Shown here: positions 30,998 to 40,723 of the stretch, piece after piece
Layout of the letters: each line of letters starts with the position of its first letter
Numbering within the stretch: the stretch's first letter is position 1
Assembly: GCF_001976065.1 (NCBI RefSeq)
Contig: NZ_MNAH01000003.1
Span: 778,589-842,588 of the forward strand
DNA length: 64,000 nucleotides
Source of the DNA: Pseudomonas putida
GTDB lineage: Bacteria > Pseudomonadota > Gammaproteobacteria > Pseudomonadales > Pseudomonadaceae
Direction of reading: 5' to 3'
Program-made: the position numbers and the translations under genes
Notes under the pieces: model-generated
Database searches by the model: none
What the model was told of the DNA's origin: nothing
The model's input: the letters and a program-made list of their open reading frames with translations, nothing else

Positions 30998-31806
30998 TGC
31001 TGGCATGTCCGATCTGCAGCGAACCGCTGAGCGCGGTGGACAACGGCGTGGCCTGCCCCGCCGGGCATCGTTTCGACCGCGCGCGCCAGGGTTACCTGAA
31101 CCTGTTGCCGGTGCAGCACAAGAACAGCCGCGACCCTGGGGATAACCAGGCGATGGTCGAGGCCCGCCGCGACTTCCTCAACGCCGGCCATTATGCGCCG
31201 GTGGCCAAGCGCCTCGCGGAACTGGCTGCCGGCTACGCGCCACAGCGCTGGGTGGACATCGGTTGTGGCGAGGGCTATTACACCGCGCAAATCGCCGACG
31301 CCTTGCCGGACGCCGACGGCTACGCCCTGGACATTTCCCGGGAAGCGGTCAAGCGTGCCTGCAAACGCAATCCCGGACTCACCTGGTTAATCGCCAGCAT
31401 GGCCCGCGTGCCGCTCGCGTCGGGCAGCTGCCAGTTCCTGGCCAGTGTCTTCAGCCCGCTGGATTGGGAAGAAGCCAAGCGCCTGCTCAGCCCCGGCGGC
31501 GGCCTGATGAAAGTCGGGCCGACCAGCGGCCACCTGATGGAGCTGCGTGAGCGGCTGTACGACGAAGTCCGCGAGTACATCGACGACAAGCACCTGGACC
31601 TGGTGCCCGAAGGCATGGCACTGGCACACAGCGAAACCCTGACATTCAAACTGACGCTTGCCAGCGGTCAGGACCGGGCGAACCTGCTGGCCATGACGCC
31701 CCACGGCTGGCGTGCCAGTGCCGAACGCCGGGCAGCGGTTGTCGATCAGGTCGAACCTTTCGAGGTCACCGTGTCGATGCGCTACGATTATTTCGTACTT
31801 CAATAA
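30997..31806 (+). CDS. rlmA: 23S rRNA (guanine-N1)-methyltransferase RlmA
   Basis: Methylates G745-equivalent in 23S rRNA helix 35. The 269-residue protein starts with a Cys4-type zinc module ([27 protein letters not shown]). A class I SAM methyltransferase domain follows, with motif I VDIGCGEGYYTAQIADAL near 86-103. Its ATG overlaps the dapE stop, so it is translated from the dapE message. Confidence 0.92.
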   Translation: MLACPICSEPLSAVDNGVACPAGHRFDRARQGYLNLLPVQHKNSRDPGDNQAMVEARRDFLNAGHYAPVAKRLAELAAGYAPQRWVDIGCGEGYYTAQIADALPDADGYALDISREAVKRACKRNPGLTWLIASMARVPLASGSCQFLASVFSPLDWEEAKRLLSPGGGLMKVGPTSGHLMELRERLYDEVREYIDDKHLDLVPEGMALAHSETLTFKLTLASGQDRANLLAMTPHGWRASAERRAAVVDQVEPFEVTVSMRYDYFVLQ

Positions 31807-31890
31807 CTTCAAACATTTTTGGCCTTGGGCAACGGCCCGAGACCGGCTAAATCCGCGAATGGATTTTTCAGACACGCAGTGAGGACATCC

Positions 31891-32268
31891 ATGCGCCAAC
31901 CCGATATCGAGATTTACCTGAAAGACGCCGACGTCGACCACAAGGCCATCTCGGCCTGGCTCGGCACGGCATTGGGCCCGTGCACCGACTGGGTGCAGAA
32001 AGGCCAGACCTACAAATGCAAGGCTGGCAACGTGCCAGTAACCTGGTTGCCCAAGGCCGTAGGGAAATGGAACAGCCTGTACCTGGAAAGCGACCAGACG
32101 CCGTGGGACGACGATATCGCCTGCGCCCGCGCCGCGTTCGCCGCACTCAACGTCGAAGTGCGCTGCGCACCGGGTAGCTGGGTCGAGGAAGAAGGTGAAG
32201 AGACGGCGGATCGCTGGATTCGCATCAGCGCCGACGGTGAAGAAGAGATCACCTGGAAAACCGCGTAA
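31891..32268 (+). CDS. Conserved hypothetical protein (125 aa)
   Basis: Small soluble protein with no signal peptide or membrane segment, beginning MRQPDIEIYLKDADVDHKAI. It is acidic and Trp-rich in the middle and C-terminus (WLPKAVGKWNSLYLES, GSWVEEEGEETADRWIRIS). It carries no motif that I recognise. It lies 84 nt after rlmA. A gene of similar size sits at the same place in other Pseudomonas as far as I recall. Function unknown. Confidence 0.8.
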   Translation: MRQPDIEIYLKDADVDHKAISAWLGTALGPCTDWVQKGQTYKCKAGNVPVTWLPKAVGKWNSLYLESDQTPWDDDIACARAAFAALNVEVRCAPGSWVEEEGEETADRWIRISADGEEEITWKTA

Positions 32269-32283
32269 ACGACGCCAATCACA

Positions 32284-32373
32284 TGTGGGAGCGGGCTTGC
32301 TCGCGAATGCGGTCTGTCAGTCGCCATCAACATTGACTGACACACCGCATTCGCGAGCAAGCCCGCTCCCACA
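32284..32373. repeat. REP pair between hypothetical gene and csp gene
   Basis: Almost perfect 90-nt inverted repeat built from two REP units of the TGTGGGAGCGGGCTTGCTCG type with a 30-nt middle. Confidence 0.9.
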
Positions 32374-32401
32374 TTGGTTCTGGGTGATCTGAAGATCCGA
32401 G

Positions 32402-32611
32402 TTACAGACCTACCACATCCTCAGCCTGCAAGCCCTTCTCGCCGGTCACCACCGCGTATTCCACCTGCTGACCCTCGGTCAGCGAGCGATGCCCTTCCCC
32501 GCGAATCGCGCGGTAATGCACGAACACGTCCACCCCGTCCTCGCGCTGAATAAAGCCGTAGCCCTTGGCGTCGTTGAACCACTTCACATTGCCGGTTTCG
32601 CGCGTAACCAT
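32402..32611 (-). CDS. Cold-shock domain protein
   Basis: The 69-residue single CSD protein has both RNA-binding motifs: [15 protein letters not shown] (RNP1 region) and DVFVHYRAI (RNP2). It acts as an RNA chaperone or antiterminator; the individual member (CspA, CspD and others) cannot be set from sequence alone. The start [12 protein letters not shown] is preferred to an ATG 21 codons earlier. Divergent from plsB. Confidence 0.93.
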   Translation of the reverse strand: MVTRETGNVKWFNDAKGYGFIQREDGVDVFVHYRAIRGEGHRSLTEGQQVEYAVVTGEKGLQAEDVVGL

Positions 32612-32776
32612 GTCAGTACCCCCGTTGTTTTTATTTTGAGCGGCCGAGTATATGACACACACAAAAAGTCTCAACTACAGATTGGTTGACTGCTTTTTTG
32701 CCGATTTTCAGCGAATCCGGCACACTATCGAGCGCCCGAGCAAACGCTCGGTTTTATTCACTCACGCAGAAGCCGT

Positions 32777-35272
32777 ATGACCCGCTCCCCGTTCCGCCGT
32801 CTTGTGTTTGGCACCCTGCGCCGGCTGTTGTACCTCTGGGTTCGCTCGGAGACGATCAACCAGTCGTCGTTCACCCTCAACCTCGACCGCAGTCGTCCGG
32901 TGTTCTACGTTCTGCAAAATCCTTCGCTGACCGACCTCGCCGTGGTCGACACCGAATGCACCAAGGCCGGCCTGCCGCGCCCGGTGCTGCCAGTCTCGGT
33001 GGGCAACCTGCTGGAACCGGCCGCGTTCTTCTACCTGACCCCGGACCCGGACTGGCTAGGCCGCCAGGACAAGCGCGGCGCACCGCCCACCCTGACCCGC
33101 CTGGTCAGCGCCTTGAGCCAGAACGCTGCCGAAGACGCGCAGATCATTCCCGTCAGCGTGTTCTGGGGCCAGTCGCCGGACAGCGAAAACAGTCCATGGA
33201 AGCTGTTGTTCGCCGACAGCTGGGCCGTCACCGGGCGTTTGCGTCGCTTGCTCAGCATCATCGTGCTGGGCCGCAAGACCCGCGTGCAGTTCTCCGCGCC
33301 GATCCACCTGCGCGAACTGATCGAGCACAACAAGGGCCACGAGCGCACCGTGCGCATGGCCCAGCGCATTTTGCGGGTGCACTTTCGCAACCTCAAAGCC
33401 GCCGTCATCGGACCGGATATTTCCCACCGGCGCAATCTGGTCAAGGGCCTGGTCAACCAGCCGCTGGTCAAGCAAGCGATCCTCGACGAAGCCGAGCGTG
33501 AAAACATCTCTGCGGAAAAAGCCAAGGCCCAAGCCCTGCGCTACGGCAACGAGATCGCCTCGGACTACACCTACACTGCGATCCGCTTCATGGAAGTGGT
33601 GCTGAGCTGGTTCTGGAACAAGATCTACGACGGCATCAAGGTCAACAACATCGAAGGGGTGCAAAAAGTCGCCCCGGGGTACGAAGTGATCTACGTACCC
33701 TGCCACCGCAGCCATATCGACTACCTGCTGCTGTCCTATCTGTTGTTCCGCAATGGCCTGACCCCGCCGCACATCGCCGCCGGGATCAACCTCAACATGC
33801 CGGGGATCGGTGGCCTGCTGCGTCGCGGCGGTGCGTTTTTCATGCGCCGCACCTTCAAGGGCAACCCGCTGTACACCTCGGTATTCAACGAATACCTGCA
33901 CACCCTCTTCACCAAAGGCTTCCCGGTCGAATACTTCGTCGAGGGCGGCCGCTCACGCACCGGGCGCATGCTGCAACCGAAGACCGGGATGCTGGCGATT
34001 ACCTTGCGCAGCTTCCTGCGTTCGTCGCGCATGCCCATCGTCTTCGTACCGGTGTACATCGGTTACGAGCGCGTGCTGGAAGGCCGCACCTACCTTGGCG
34101 AGTTGCGGGGCGCGACCAAGAAGAAAGAATCGATCTTCGACATCTTCAAAGTCATCGGCGCACTCAAGCAGCGCTTCGGGCAAGTGGCGGTGAACTTCGG
34201 CGAGCCGATCAAACTCGCGCAATTCCTCGACAGCGAGCAGCCGGACTGGCGCACGCAGGCACTGGGCCCGCAGTTCAAACCGGCCTGGCTCAACGAAACC
34301 ACCAACCGCCTCGGTGAAAAAGTCGCCCGGCACTTGAACGAAGCGGCGGCGATCAACCCGGTCAACCTGGTTGCGCTGGCGCTGCTGTCCACCAGCCGCC
34401 TGGCCCTGGACGATCGCGCAATGGCGCGTGTCCTCGACCTGTACCTGGCGTTGTTGCGCAAAGTCCCGTACTCGCCGCACACCACGCTGCCGGACGGCGA
34501 TGGTCGCGCTCTGATTGAGCACGTGAAGGACATGGACCTGCTGTCCGAGCAAAGCGACGCCCTGGGCAAGATTCTCTACCTGGACGAGCAGAACGCCGTC
34601 CTGATGACCTACTACCGCAACAACGTGCTGCACATCTTTGCGCTGCCGTCGCTGCTCGCGAGTTTCTTCCAGAGCGCGTCGCGCATGAGCCGCGAACAGG
34701 TCCTGCGCTACACCCGTGCGCTGTACCCCTACCTGCAAGCGGAGTTGTTCATTCGCTGGTCGCTGGACGAACTGGACGCGGTGATCGACCAGTGGCTGGA
34801 AGCCTTCGTCGAGCAAGGCTTGCTGCGTTTCGAAAACAACGTGTACCTGCGCCCGGCGCCAAGCTCGCGGCATTTTGTGCTGCTGACGCTGCTGTCGAAA
34901 AGCATCGCCCAGACGTTGCAGCGTTTCTACATGACCGTGTCCTTGCTGCTCAACAGCGGCCAGAACAGCATCAGCGCCGAAGAGCTGGAAGACCTGTGCA
35001 CGGTCATGGCCCAGCGCCTGTCGATACTGCATGGCTTGAACGCCCCGGAATTCTTCGACAAGAGCCTGTTCCGCCACTTCATCCAGACGATGCTCGACCT
35101 TCAAGTGCTCAAGCGCGACGAGGCCGGCAAGCTGAGCTATCACGAGCTGCTCGGCGAACTGGCCGAAGGCGCGGCCAAACGGGTGTTGCCGGCAGAGATT
35201 CGCTTGTCGATCCGTCAGGTGGCGTTGCATCGCAGCGAAGATGCGGCGGATCAGCCCACGCCAACCGTCTAG
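32777..35272 (+). CDS. plsB: Glycerol-3-phosphate 1-O-acyltransferase
   Basis: Inner membrane enzyme that makes lysophosphatidic acid from glycerol-3-phosphate and acyl-ACP or acyl-CoA. The 831-residue protein has the HX4D active site H310-D315 ([15 protein letters not shown]), the glycerophosphate-binding stretch [12 protein letters not shown] and block [18 protein letters not shown]. Length is normal for gammaproteobacterial PlsB. Confidence 0.96.
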   Translation: MTRSPFRRLVFGTLRRLLYLWVRSETINQSSFTLNLDRSRPVFYVLQNPSLTDLAVVDTECTKAGLPRPVLPVSVGNLLEPAAFFYLTPDPDWLGRQDKRGAPPTLTRLVSALSQNAAEDAQIIPVSVFWGQSPDSENSPWKLLFADSWAVTGRLRRLLSIIVLGRKTRVQFSAPIHLRELIEHNKGHERTVRMAQRILRVHFRNLKAAVIGPDISHRRNLVKGLVNQPLVKQAILDEAERENISAEKAKAQALRYGNEIASDYTYTAIRFMEVVLSWFWNKIYDGIKVNNIEGVQKVAPGYEVIYVPCHRSHIDYLLLSYLLFRNGLTPPHIAAGINLNMPGIGGLLRRGGAFFMRRTFKGNPLYTSVFNEYLHTLFTKGFPVEYFVEGGRSRTGRMLQPKTGMLAITLRSFLRSSRMPIVFVPVYIGYERVLEGRTYLGELRGATKKKESIFDIFKVIGALKQRFGQVAVNFGEPIKLAQFLDSEQPDWRTQALGPQFKPAWLNETTNRLGEKVARHLNEAAAINPVNLVALALLSTSRLALDDRAMARVLDLYLALLRKVPYSPHTTLPDGDGRALIEHVKDMDLLSEQSDALGKILYLDEQNAVLMTYYRNNVLHIFALPSLLASFFQSASRMSREQVLRYTRALYPYLQAELFIRWSLDELDAVIDQWLEAFVEQGLLRFENNVYLRPAPSSRHFVLLTLLSKSIAQTLQRFYMTVSLLLNSGQNSISAEELEDLCTVMAQRLSILHGLNAPEFFDKSLFRHFIQTMLDLQVLKRDEAGKLSYHELLGELAEGAAKRVLPAEIRLSIRQVALHRSEDAADQPTPTV

Positions 35273-35311
35273 ATTGACTCGCCCAGAATTTTTTTGAAAA
35301 AGGAAGTTGCC

Positions 35312-36001
35312 ATGTTCCGCCCCACCCTAAGCTTTGCCGGCCTGTGCGCAGGCTTGATGATCTCCGCCAGCGCCGCGGCACTGTCCCTCAGCGACCTGTC
35401 GCAGAAAGACGCCACCGGCGGGCTCAAGGACGCCCTGACCCAAGGCGCGCAACTGGCCGTGAAACAACTCGGCACCCCGGGTGGCTTCAGCAACAACCCG
35501 GAGGTGAAAATCGAGCTGCCGGGCAAACTGGGCAAGGTCGCCAGCAAAATGAAACAGTTCGGCATGGGTGATCAGGTCGACCAACTGGAAACCAGCATGA
35601 ACAAAGCGGCGGAAAACGCCGTGACCCAGGCCCAGCCAATCCTCGTCGATGCGGTGAAGAAAATGACCGTGGAAGACGCCAAGGGCATCCTCAGCGGCGG
35701 CAATGACTCGGCCACCCAATACCTGAACAAGACCAGCCGCGAACAAATCCGCATCAAATTCCTGCCGATCGTCAAGCAAGCCACCGACCAGGTCGGCCTG
35801 GCCCAGCAGTACAACTCCTTCGCCGGCCAGGCCGCGACCATGGGCGTGATCGACGCGAAGAATGCCAACGTCGAAAACTATGTGACCGAACAGGCGTTGA
35901 ATGGCTTGTTCGAGATGATCGGCAAACAGGAAGAAACCATCCGCCAGAACCCGGCGGCGGCGGCGACCAGTTTGGCCAAGAAAGTATTTGGTACGCTCTA
36001 A
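35312..36001 (+). CDS. DUF4197 family exported protein
   Basis: The 229-residue protein has a signal peptide (MFRPTLSFAGLCAGLMISASAAA) and a helical, low-complexity body with conserved stretches such as AQPILVDAVKKMTVEDAKGIL and REQIRIKFLPIVKQATDQVGL. These match my memory of DUF4197. Probably periplasmic; function unknown. ATG 35312 has AAAGGAAG upstream; the TTG six codons earlier is not needed. It follows plsB by 39 nt and may share its transcript. Confidence 0.82.
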   Translation: MFRPTLSFAGLCAGLMISASAAALSLSDLSQKDATGGLKDALTQGAQLAVKQLGTPGGFSNNPEVKIELPGKLGKVASKMKQFGMGDQVDQLETSMNKAAENAVTQAQPILVDAVKKMTVEDAKGILSGGNDSATQYLNKTSREQIRIKFLPIVKQATDQVGLAQQYNSFAGQAATMGVIDAKNANVENYVTEQALNGLFEMIGKQEETIRQNPAAAATSLAKKVFGTL

Positions 36002-36017
36002 ACCTCACCGAAAAACC

Positions 36018-36107
36018 TGTGGGAGCGAGCCTGCTCGCGATGAGGCCCGTTCAGTCAACATAAATGTTGGCAGGCTTACCGTCTTCGCGAGCAGGCTCGC
36101 TCCCACA
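36018..36107. repeat. REP pair between DUF4197 gene and fic gene
   Basis: Inverted units (TGTGGGAGCGAGCCTGCTCG and its complement) 90 nt across, between two convergent genes. Confidence 0.88.
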
Positions 36108-36109
36108 AA

Positions 36110-37453
36110 TCAGTTCGCTTTAACACGCAGAAAATACACCCACTCACGCCCCAGCTTGCGTTTCTCGAACAACGCCAAATCCACTAATCCGTTCAAGGTG
36201 GCCGACGCCGTGTTGTACGAACACCCCAGATTCTCCTTCACATTGATCGCCGTAAACTCCTTCGCCATCCCGCTCCTGGCCACCTGATACACCGCCCGCT
36301 GCTTCCCACTCAGCCGCTCGAAAAACCCGGACTCCGACAACCAACGATCAAGGCTCTCGGCATTAACAAGACTTTTCCTGTAGGCCTCGGTAAAACTGCT
36401 GACAGCACGCAGCACCACCAAACACTGGAAATCGATGAAATACGTCAGGTCCAGGTCATCCGCTTCGGTGTTGAGATAGGAACGGCCGTATTTCACCGGC
36501 GCATTGCGCAGCAAGACGCTGATTGCGATGTAGCGAAACGCCGAGAAATCGTTCTTGAACATGAACCAGTAGAACAACGCCCGCGCGACGCGGCCGTTGC
36601 CATCGCGAAAAGGATGCTCATAACCCAGGGCAAAATGCAGCGCGATGCCCTTGATCAACGGGTGCAGATGATCCACACGGTGCGGATCGTCATGGGATTG
36701 ATTGATCCACTGCGACAACACCCGCAATCGGGCAGCGAGCCCCGCGGCGGGAGGCGGTACATGAACGGTATTGCCCTGGCCGTCCTGCACCACCACGTCA
36801 TCCCTGATCCGCAGATGCCCTGGCGAATATTGCGCATCGTCGATACCGGATACGCCAACGCGATGAAGTGCCGTGATTAGCTCGACACTCAAGGGCTCGT
36901 TCCGTTTCTCCCAGGCAAAGTTCATCATCCTGTAATTGCCGATGACCATTCGCTCATCCGGCGTACGCGGCAGGCGATGGCGCTTGAGCATGTCCTTGGC
37001 CACCCGAGTGGTAGTCGCTGCACCCTCGAGCTGACTGCTGCTGATGGCTTCGTCTTCGATCAGGTCGTTGAGCAGGTAGCTGAAATGCGCGTTCTCGCCG
37101 ATCTGGCTGCTCATGTATTCCAACGCGGCCGTCGTCGTTCGACGGTCCACGGAGGAAATCGCTTTTTGCGCCAAGGGCGTCAACAGGAAACGGCCCCATT
37201 GCACCGGCTCACCCAATGGCAACAGGCTGGCGTACTGCGCTGTTCGGGCTTTCTTGACCAAAGCCCAGCAAAGATTCGAATCCAGTCCAGAGGCCCAGCG
37301 ATAACGCAAATCATCGAATGGCAAATAGCGCCCCTGCTCGTCCAGGGGCTTGAGCAAGGCGAGGTATTCAGTGAGGCGCTCCTTGTGGGGCGACTTTGTC
37401 AGCAAATCAAAAACCGGGTCTGACCGCCCCTTCAGCATGGGTGGCTTCTTCAT
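36110..37453 (-). CDS. Fic family protein, class II (probable AMP transferase)
   Basis: The 447-residue protein has an N-terminal DUF4172-like/helical part with the self-inhibition motif SSQLEG at 139-144, ahead of the Fic core. The canonical active site HPFRDGNGRVAR is at 280-291. A C-terminal winged-helix-like region follows (about 385-440). All key residues of an AMPylating Fic (His, Asp/Glu, GNGR) are present, so it is probably active and self-inhibited. The target is unknown; no toxin/antitoxin partner lies beside it. It is flanked by REP-type repeats, which suggests an optional gene. Confidence 0.88.
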   Translation of the reverse strand: MKKPPMLKGRSDPVFDLLTKSPHKERLTEYLALLKPLDEQGRYLPFDDLRYRWASGLDSNLCWALVKKARTAQYASLLPLGEPVQWGRFLLTPLAQKAISSVDRRTTTAALEYMSSQIGENAHFSYLLNDLIEDEAISSSQLEGAATTTRVAKDMLKRHRLPRTPDERMVIGNYRMMNFAWEKRNEPLSVELITALHRVGVSGIDDAQYSPGHLRIRDDVVVQDGQGNTVHVPPPAAGLAARLRVLSQWINQSHDDPHRVDHLHPLIKGIALHFALGYEHPFRDGNGRVARALFYWFMFKNDFSAFRYIAISVLLRNAPVKYGRSYLNTEADDLDLTYFIDFQCLVVLRAVSSFTEAYRKSLVNAESLDRWLSESGFFERLSGKQRAVYQVARSGMAKEFTAINVKENLGCSYNTASATLNGLVDLALFEKRKLGREWVYFLRVKAN

Positions 37454-37539
37454 TGGAGCTGTCTCGAAAACTCGTGAAACCGAGTCTTGAGTACAACATC
37501 CGGACCTGCGAGTCTCAATATCGGACGGTTCTGATATGG

Positions 37540-37634
37540 CTGTAGGAAGTGCCGCAGGTTCGGGCCGTGGTTGGACGATTATTTGATTTTGACAATCAAG
37601 ATCAAAGATCGCAGCCTGCCGCAGCTCCTACAGG
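37540..37634. repeat. Second palindromic repeat type (CTGTAGGAGCTGCCGCAGG class)
   Basis: Left arm TGTAGGAAGTGCCGCAGGTT and right arm ATCGCAGCCTGCCGCAGCTCCTACAG are inverted. This is a different REP class from the TGTGGGAGC units. It lies between mexK and the fic gene. Confidence 0.7.
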
Positions 37635-37651
37635 TGTACACGCTTGAACAA

Positions 37652-40600
37652 TCAGGCCGGTTCTTTCTTGACCCGGAACCAGGCCGCATACAACGCCGGC
37701 AGGAACAACAGCGTCAACGCCGTCGCCACGATCAACCCCCCCATGATCGCCACTGCCATCGGCCCGAAAAACACACTGCGCGACAGCGGAATCATCGCCA
37801 GGACCGCCGCCAGCGCGGTCAGCACAATCGGCCGGAAACGCCGCACCGTGGCCTCGATGATCGCCTGCCAGGGTTTCAGCCCGGCAGCGATATCCTGCTC
37901 GATCTGATCCACCAGGATCACCGAGTTACGCATGATCATCCCCGACAGCGCGATGGTCCCGAGCATGGCGACGAACCCGAACGGCTGACGGAACACCATC
38001 AGGAACAGCGTCACCCCGATCAAGCCCAGGGGCGCTGTCAGGAACACCATCGCGGTGCGCGAAAAACTGCGCAATTGCAGCATCAGCAAGGTCAACACCA
38101 CCACGATAAACAATGGCACGCCCGCCTTCACCGAGTTCTGCCCACGCGCAGAATCCTCGACCGTACCGCCCACATCCAGCAAATACCCGTCAGGCAGTTC
38201 CGCGCGGATCGGGTCCAGCGTCGGCATGATCTGCTGCACCAGGGTCGCCGGTTGTTCCTTGCCATAAATGTCGGCACGCACGGTGACGTTGGGCAGGCGA
38301 TTGCGGTGCCAGATCACGCCTTCCTCGAAGCCGTATTCCAGGGTCGCTATCTGCGACAGGGCCACGCTGCGACCATTGTCGGTCGGCACCGCCAGGCTTG
38401 GCAGCAGCGACAGCTCGGTGCGCTCGTGCAAGGTGCCGCGCAGCAGGATCTCGATCAACTCGTTGTCTTCGCGGTACTGGCTGACGCTGGAACCGGTCAG
38501 CGAGCTCTGCAAGAACTTTGACAGGTTCGCCGTGCTCACCCCCAATGCCCGCGCACGGTCCTGATCGATGTTCAGGTACACCACCTTGCTCGGCTCTTCC
38601 CAGTCCAGGTGGACGTTGACCACATGGGGATTTTCGCGAACCTTGGCCGCGACTTTGCGGGCCAGTGCGCGGACTTCCTCGATGTGTTCACCGGTCACCC
38701 GGAACTGCACCGGATAACCAACCGGCGGACCGTTTTCCAAACGAGTGACCCGCGAGCGCATGGCCGGAAATTGTTCGTTGAGGGTAGTGATCAGCCAGGT
38801 GCGCAGGGATTCACGCTCCTCGATGGTTTTCGCCAGGACAACGAACTGGGCGAAGCTCGCCGCTGGCAATTGCTGATCCAACGGCAGGTAAAAACGCGGC
38901 GAACCGGTGCCGACGTAGGCCACGTAGTTGTCGATCCCGGCTTTGTCCTTGAGCAAGGCTTCGAGGCGCTTGACCTCCTCGGCCGTGTTGCTCAGGGACG
39001 CGCCTTCGGCCAGTTTCAGGTCGACCATCAACTCCAGTCGGCCCGACGCCGGGAAAAACTGCTGTGGCACAAAACGAAACAGCACGATGGACGCAATGAA
39101 CAGCACCACGGTCGCCATGATCACCGTCTTACGCCAGCGCACGCACCATTCCACCAGGTGCCGAACGCGCTGATAAAACGGCGTGGCGTAGGGATCGGGT
39201 TGGCCGGCACCGTGTTTGGCTGCATGAATTTTCGCCAGGTCCGGCAGGAGTTTTTCCCCCAGGTACGGCACGAAAAGCACCGCCGCCACCCAGGACGCCA
39301 ATAGCGCAATGGTCACCACTTCGAAGATCGACCGGGTGTATTCACCGGTACCCGATTGCGCGGTGGCGATCGGCAGGAAACCGGCAGCGGTGATCAGCGT
39401 GCCGGTGAGCATCGGGAAGGCGGTACTGGTCCAGGCATAACTCGCCGCCTTGATCCGGTCGAAGCCCTGCTCCATCTTGATCGCCATCATTTCCACGGCG
39501 ATGATGGCGTCGTCCACCAGCAAGCCCAGCGCCAGCACCAGCGCGCCGAGGGAGATCTTGTGCAGGCCAATCCCCAGGTAATACATGCAGGCGAACGTCA
39601 TCGCCAGCACCAGCGGAATGGCCAGGGCCACCACCATGCCGGTGCGCACACCGAGGGAGAAGAAGCTCACCAGTAACACGATGGCCAGCGCTTCGACCAG
39701 CACCTGGACGAACTCGCCGACCCCGGTCTTCACCGCAGCCGGTTGGTCGGAGACCTTGCGCAGTTGCATGCCGGCCGGGAGATTTTTCTGGATACGGGCA
39801 AACTCGATTTCCAGGGCCTTGCCCAGCACCAGGATGTCACCACCGTCCTTCATGGCCACGGCCAGGCCGATGGCGTCCTCACCCATGAAGCGCATGCGCG
39901 GTGCCGGTGGATCGTTGAACCCGCGTCGCACGTTTGCGACATCCGAGATGCGGAACGTCCGATCGCCGACACGAATCGGGAAGTTCTTGATCTCTTCGAC
40001 CGTCTGAAAATTACCCGTGACCCGTAGCTGCAATCGCTCGCTGCTGGTTTCGAAGAACCCGGCGGTGGACACCGCATTCTGCTCTTCAAGCGCCTGTTGC
40101 ACCGCCGCCAGGGGCAGCCCGAGGGTGGCGAGCTTGACGTTGGACAGCTCGATCCAGACCTTTTCGTCCTGCAATCCGAGCAGGTCGACCTTGCCTACAT
40201 CCTTGACCCGCTGCAGCTGGATCTGGATGCGGTCGGCATAGTCCTTGAGCACGGCGTAATCGAAGCCCTCGCCGGTCAGGGCGTAGATATTGCCGAAGGT
40301 AGTGCCGAATTCATCATTGAAGAACGGCCCTTGAATGCCCGGCGGCAGGGTGTGACGAATGTCGCTGACCTTCTTGCGCACCTGATACCAGAGGTCCGGG
40401 ATATCCACCGAGTGCATGGAGTCACGGGCGATGAACGTCACCTGGGATTCACCCGGGCGGGAGAACGACACGATGCGCTCGTACTCGCCGGTTTCCATCA
40501 GCTTCTTTTCAATGCGCTCGGTGACCTGGCGCGAGACTTCCTGCGCAGTCGCTCCCGGCCAGTTGGTGCGGATCACCATGGCCTTGAAGGTGAACGGCGG

Positions 40601-40717
40601 GTCTTCGCTTTGACCCAGCTTGGTGTAGGACAGTGCGCCGACGATCGCCAGCAAAAGCATCAGGAACAGGACGATCTGGCGATTACGCAGCGCCCAGGCA
40701 GAAAGATTGAAACCCAT
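37652..40717 (-). CDS. mexK: RND efflux pump permease, MexK-like
   Basis: Inner membrane proton-driven exporter of the AcrB/HAE-1 family, 1021 residues with twelve predicted membrane segments, two large periplasmic loops and a typical start (MGFNLSAWALRNRQIVLFLM). The TM4 proton-relay region LVDDAIIAVEM is present. It pairs with the adaptor upstream (6-nt gap) and the divergent TetR gene. Gene order and sizes match mexJK-mexL next to rsmJ in P. aeruginosa, where MexJK exports erythromycin and triclosan. No outer membrane channel gene is present, as in that system. The MexK assignment rests on synteny and size. Confidence 0.85.
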   Translation of the reverse strand: MGFNLSAWALRNRQIVLFLMLLLAIVGALSYTKLGQSEDPPFTFKAMVIRTNWPGATAQEVSRQVTERIEKKLMETGEYERIVSFSRPGESQVTFIARDSMHSVDIPDLWYQVRKKVSDIRHTLPPGIQGPFFNDEFGTTFGNIYALTGEGFDYAVLKDYADRIQIQLQRVKDVGKVDLLGLQDEKVWIELSNVKLATLGLPLAAVQQALEEQNAVSTAGFFETSSERLQLRVTGNFQTVEEIKNFPIRVGDRTFRISDVANVRRGFNDPPAPRMRFMGEDAIGLAVAMKDGGDILVLGKALEIEFARIQKNLPAGMQLRKVSDQPAAVKTGVGEFVQVLVEALAIVLLVSFFSLGVRTGMVVALAIPLVLAMTFACMYYLGIGLHKISLGALVLALGLLVDDAIIAVEMMAIKMEQGFDRIKAASYAWTSTAFPMLTGTLITAAGFLPIATAQSGTGEYTRSIFEVVTIALLASWVAAVLFVPYLGEKLLPDLAKIHAAKHGAGQPDPYATPFYQRVRHLVEWCVRWRKTVIMATVVLFIASIVLFRFVPQQFFPASGRLELMVDLKLAEGASLSNTAEEVKRLEALLKDKAGIDNYVAYVGTGSPRFYLPLDQQLPAASFAQFVVLAKTIEERESLRTWLITTLNEQFPAMRSRVTRLENGPPVGYPVQFRVTGEHIEEVRALARKVAAKVRENPHVVNVHLDWEEPSKVVYLNIDQDRARALGVSTANLSKFLQSSLTGSSVSQYREDNELIEILLRGTLHERTELSLLPSLAVPTDNGRSVALSQIATLEYGFEEGVIWHRNRLPNVTVRADIYGKEQPATLVQQIMPTLDPIRAELPDGYLLDVGGTVEDSARGQNSVKAGVPLFIVVVLTLLMLQLRSFSRTAMVFLTAPLGLIGVTLFLMVFRQPFGFVAMLGTIALSGMIMRNSVILVDQIEQDIAAGLKPWQAIIEATVRRFRPIVLTALAAVLAMIPLSRSVFFGPMAVAIMGGLIVATALTLLFLPALYAAWFRVKKEPA

Positions 40718-40723
40718 CGGGGA

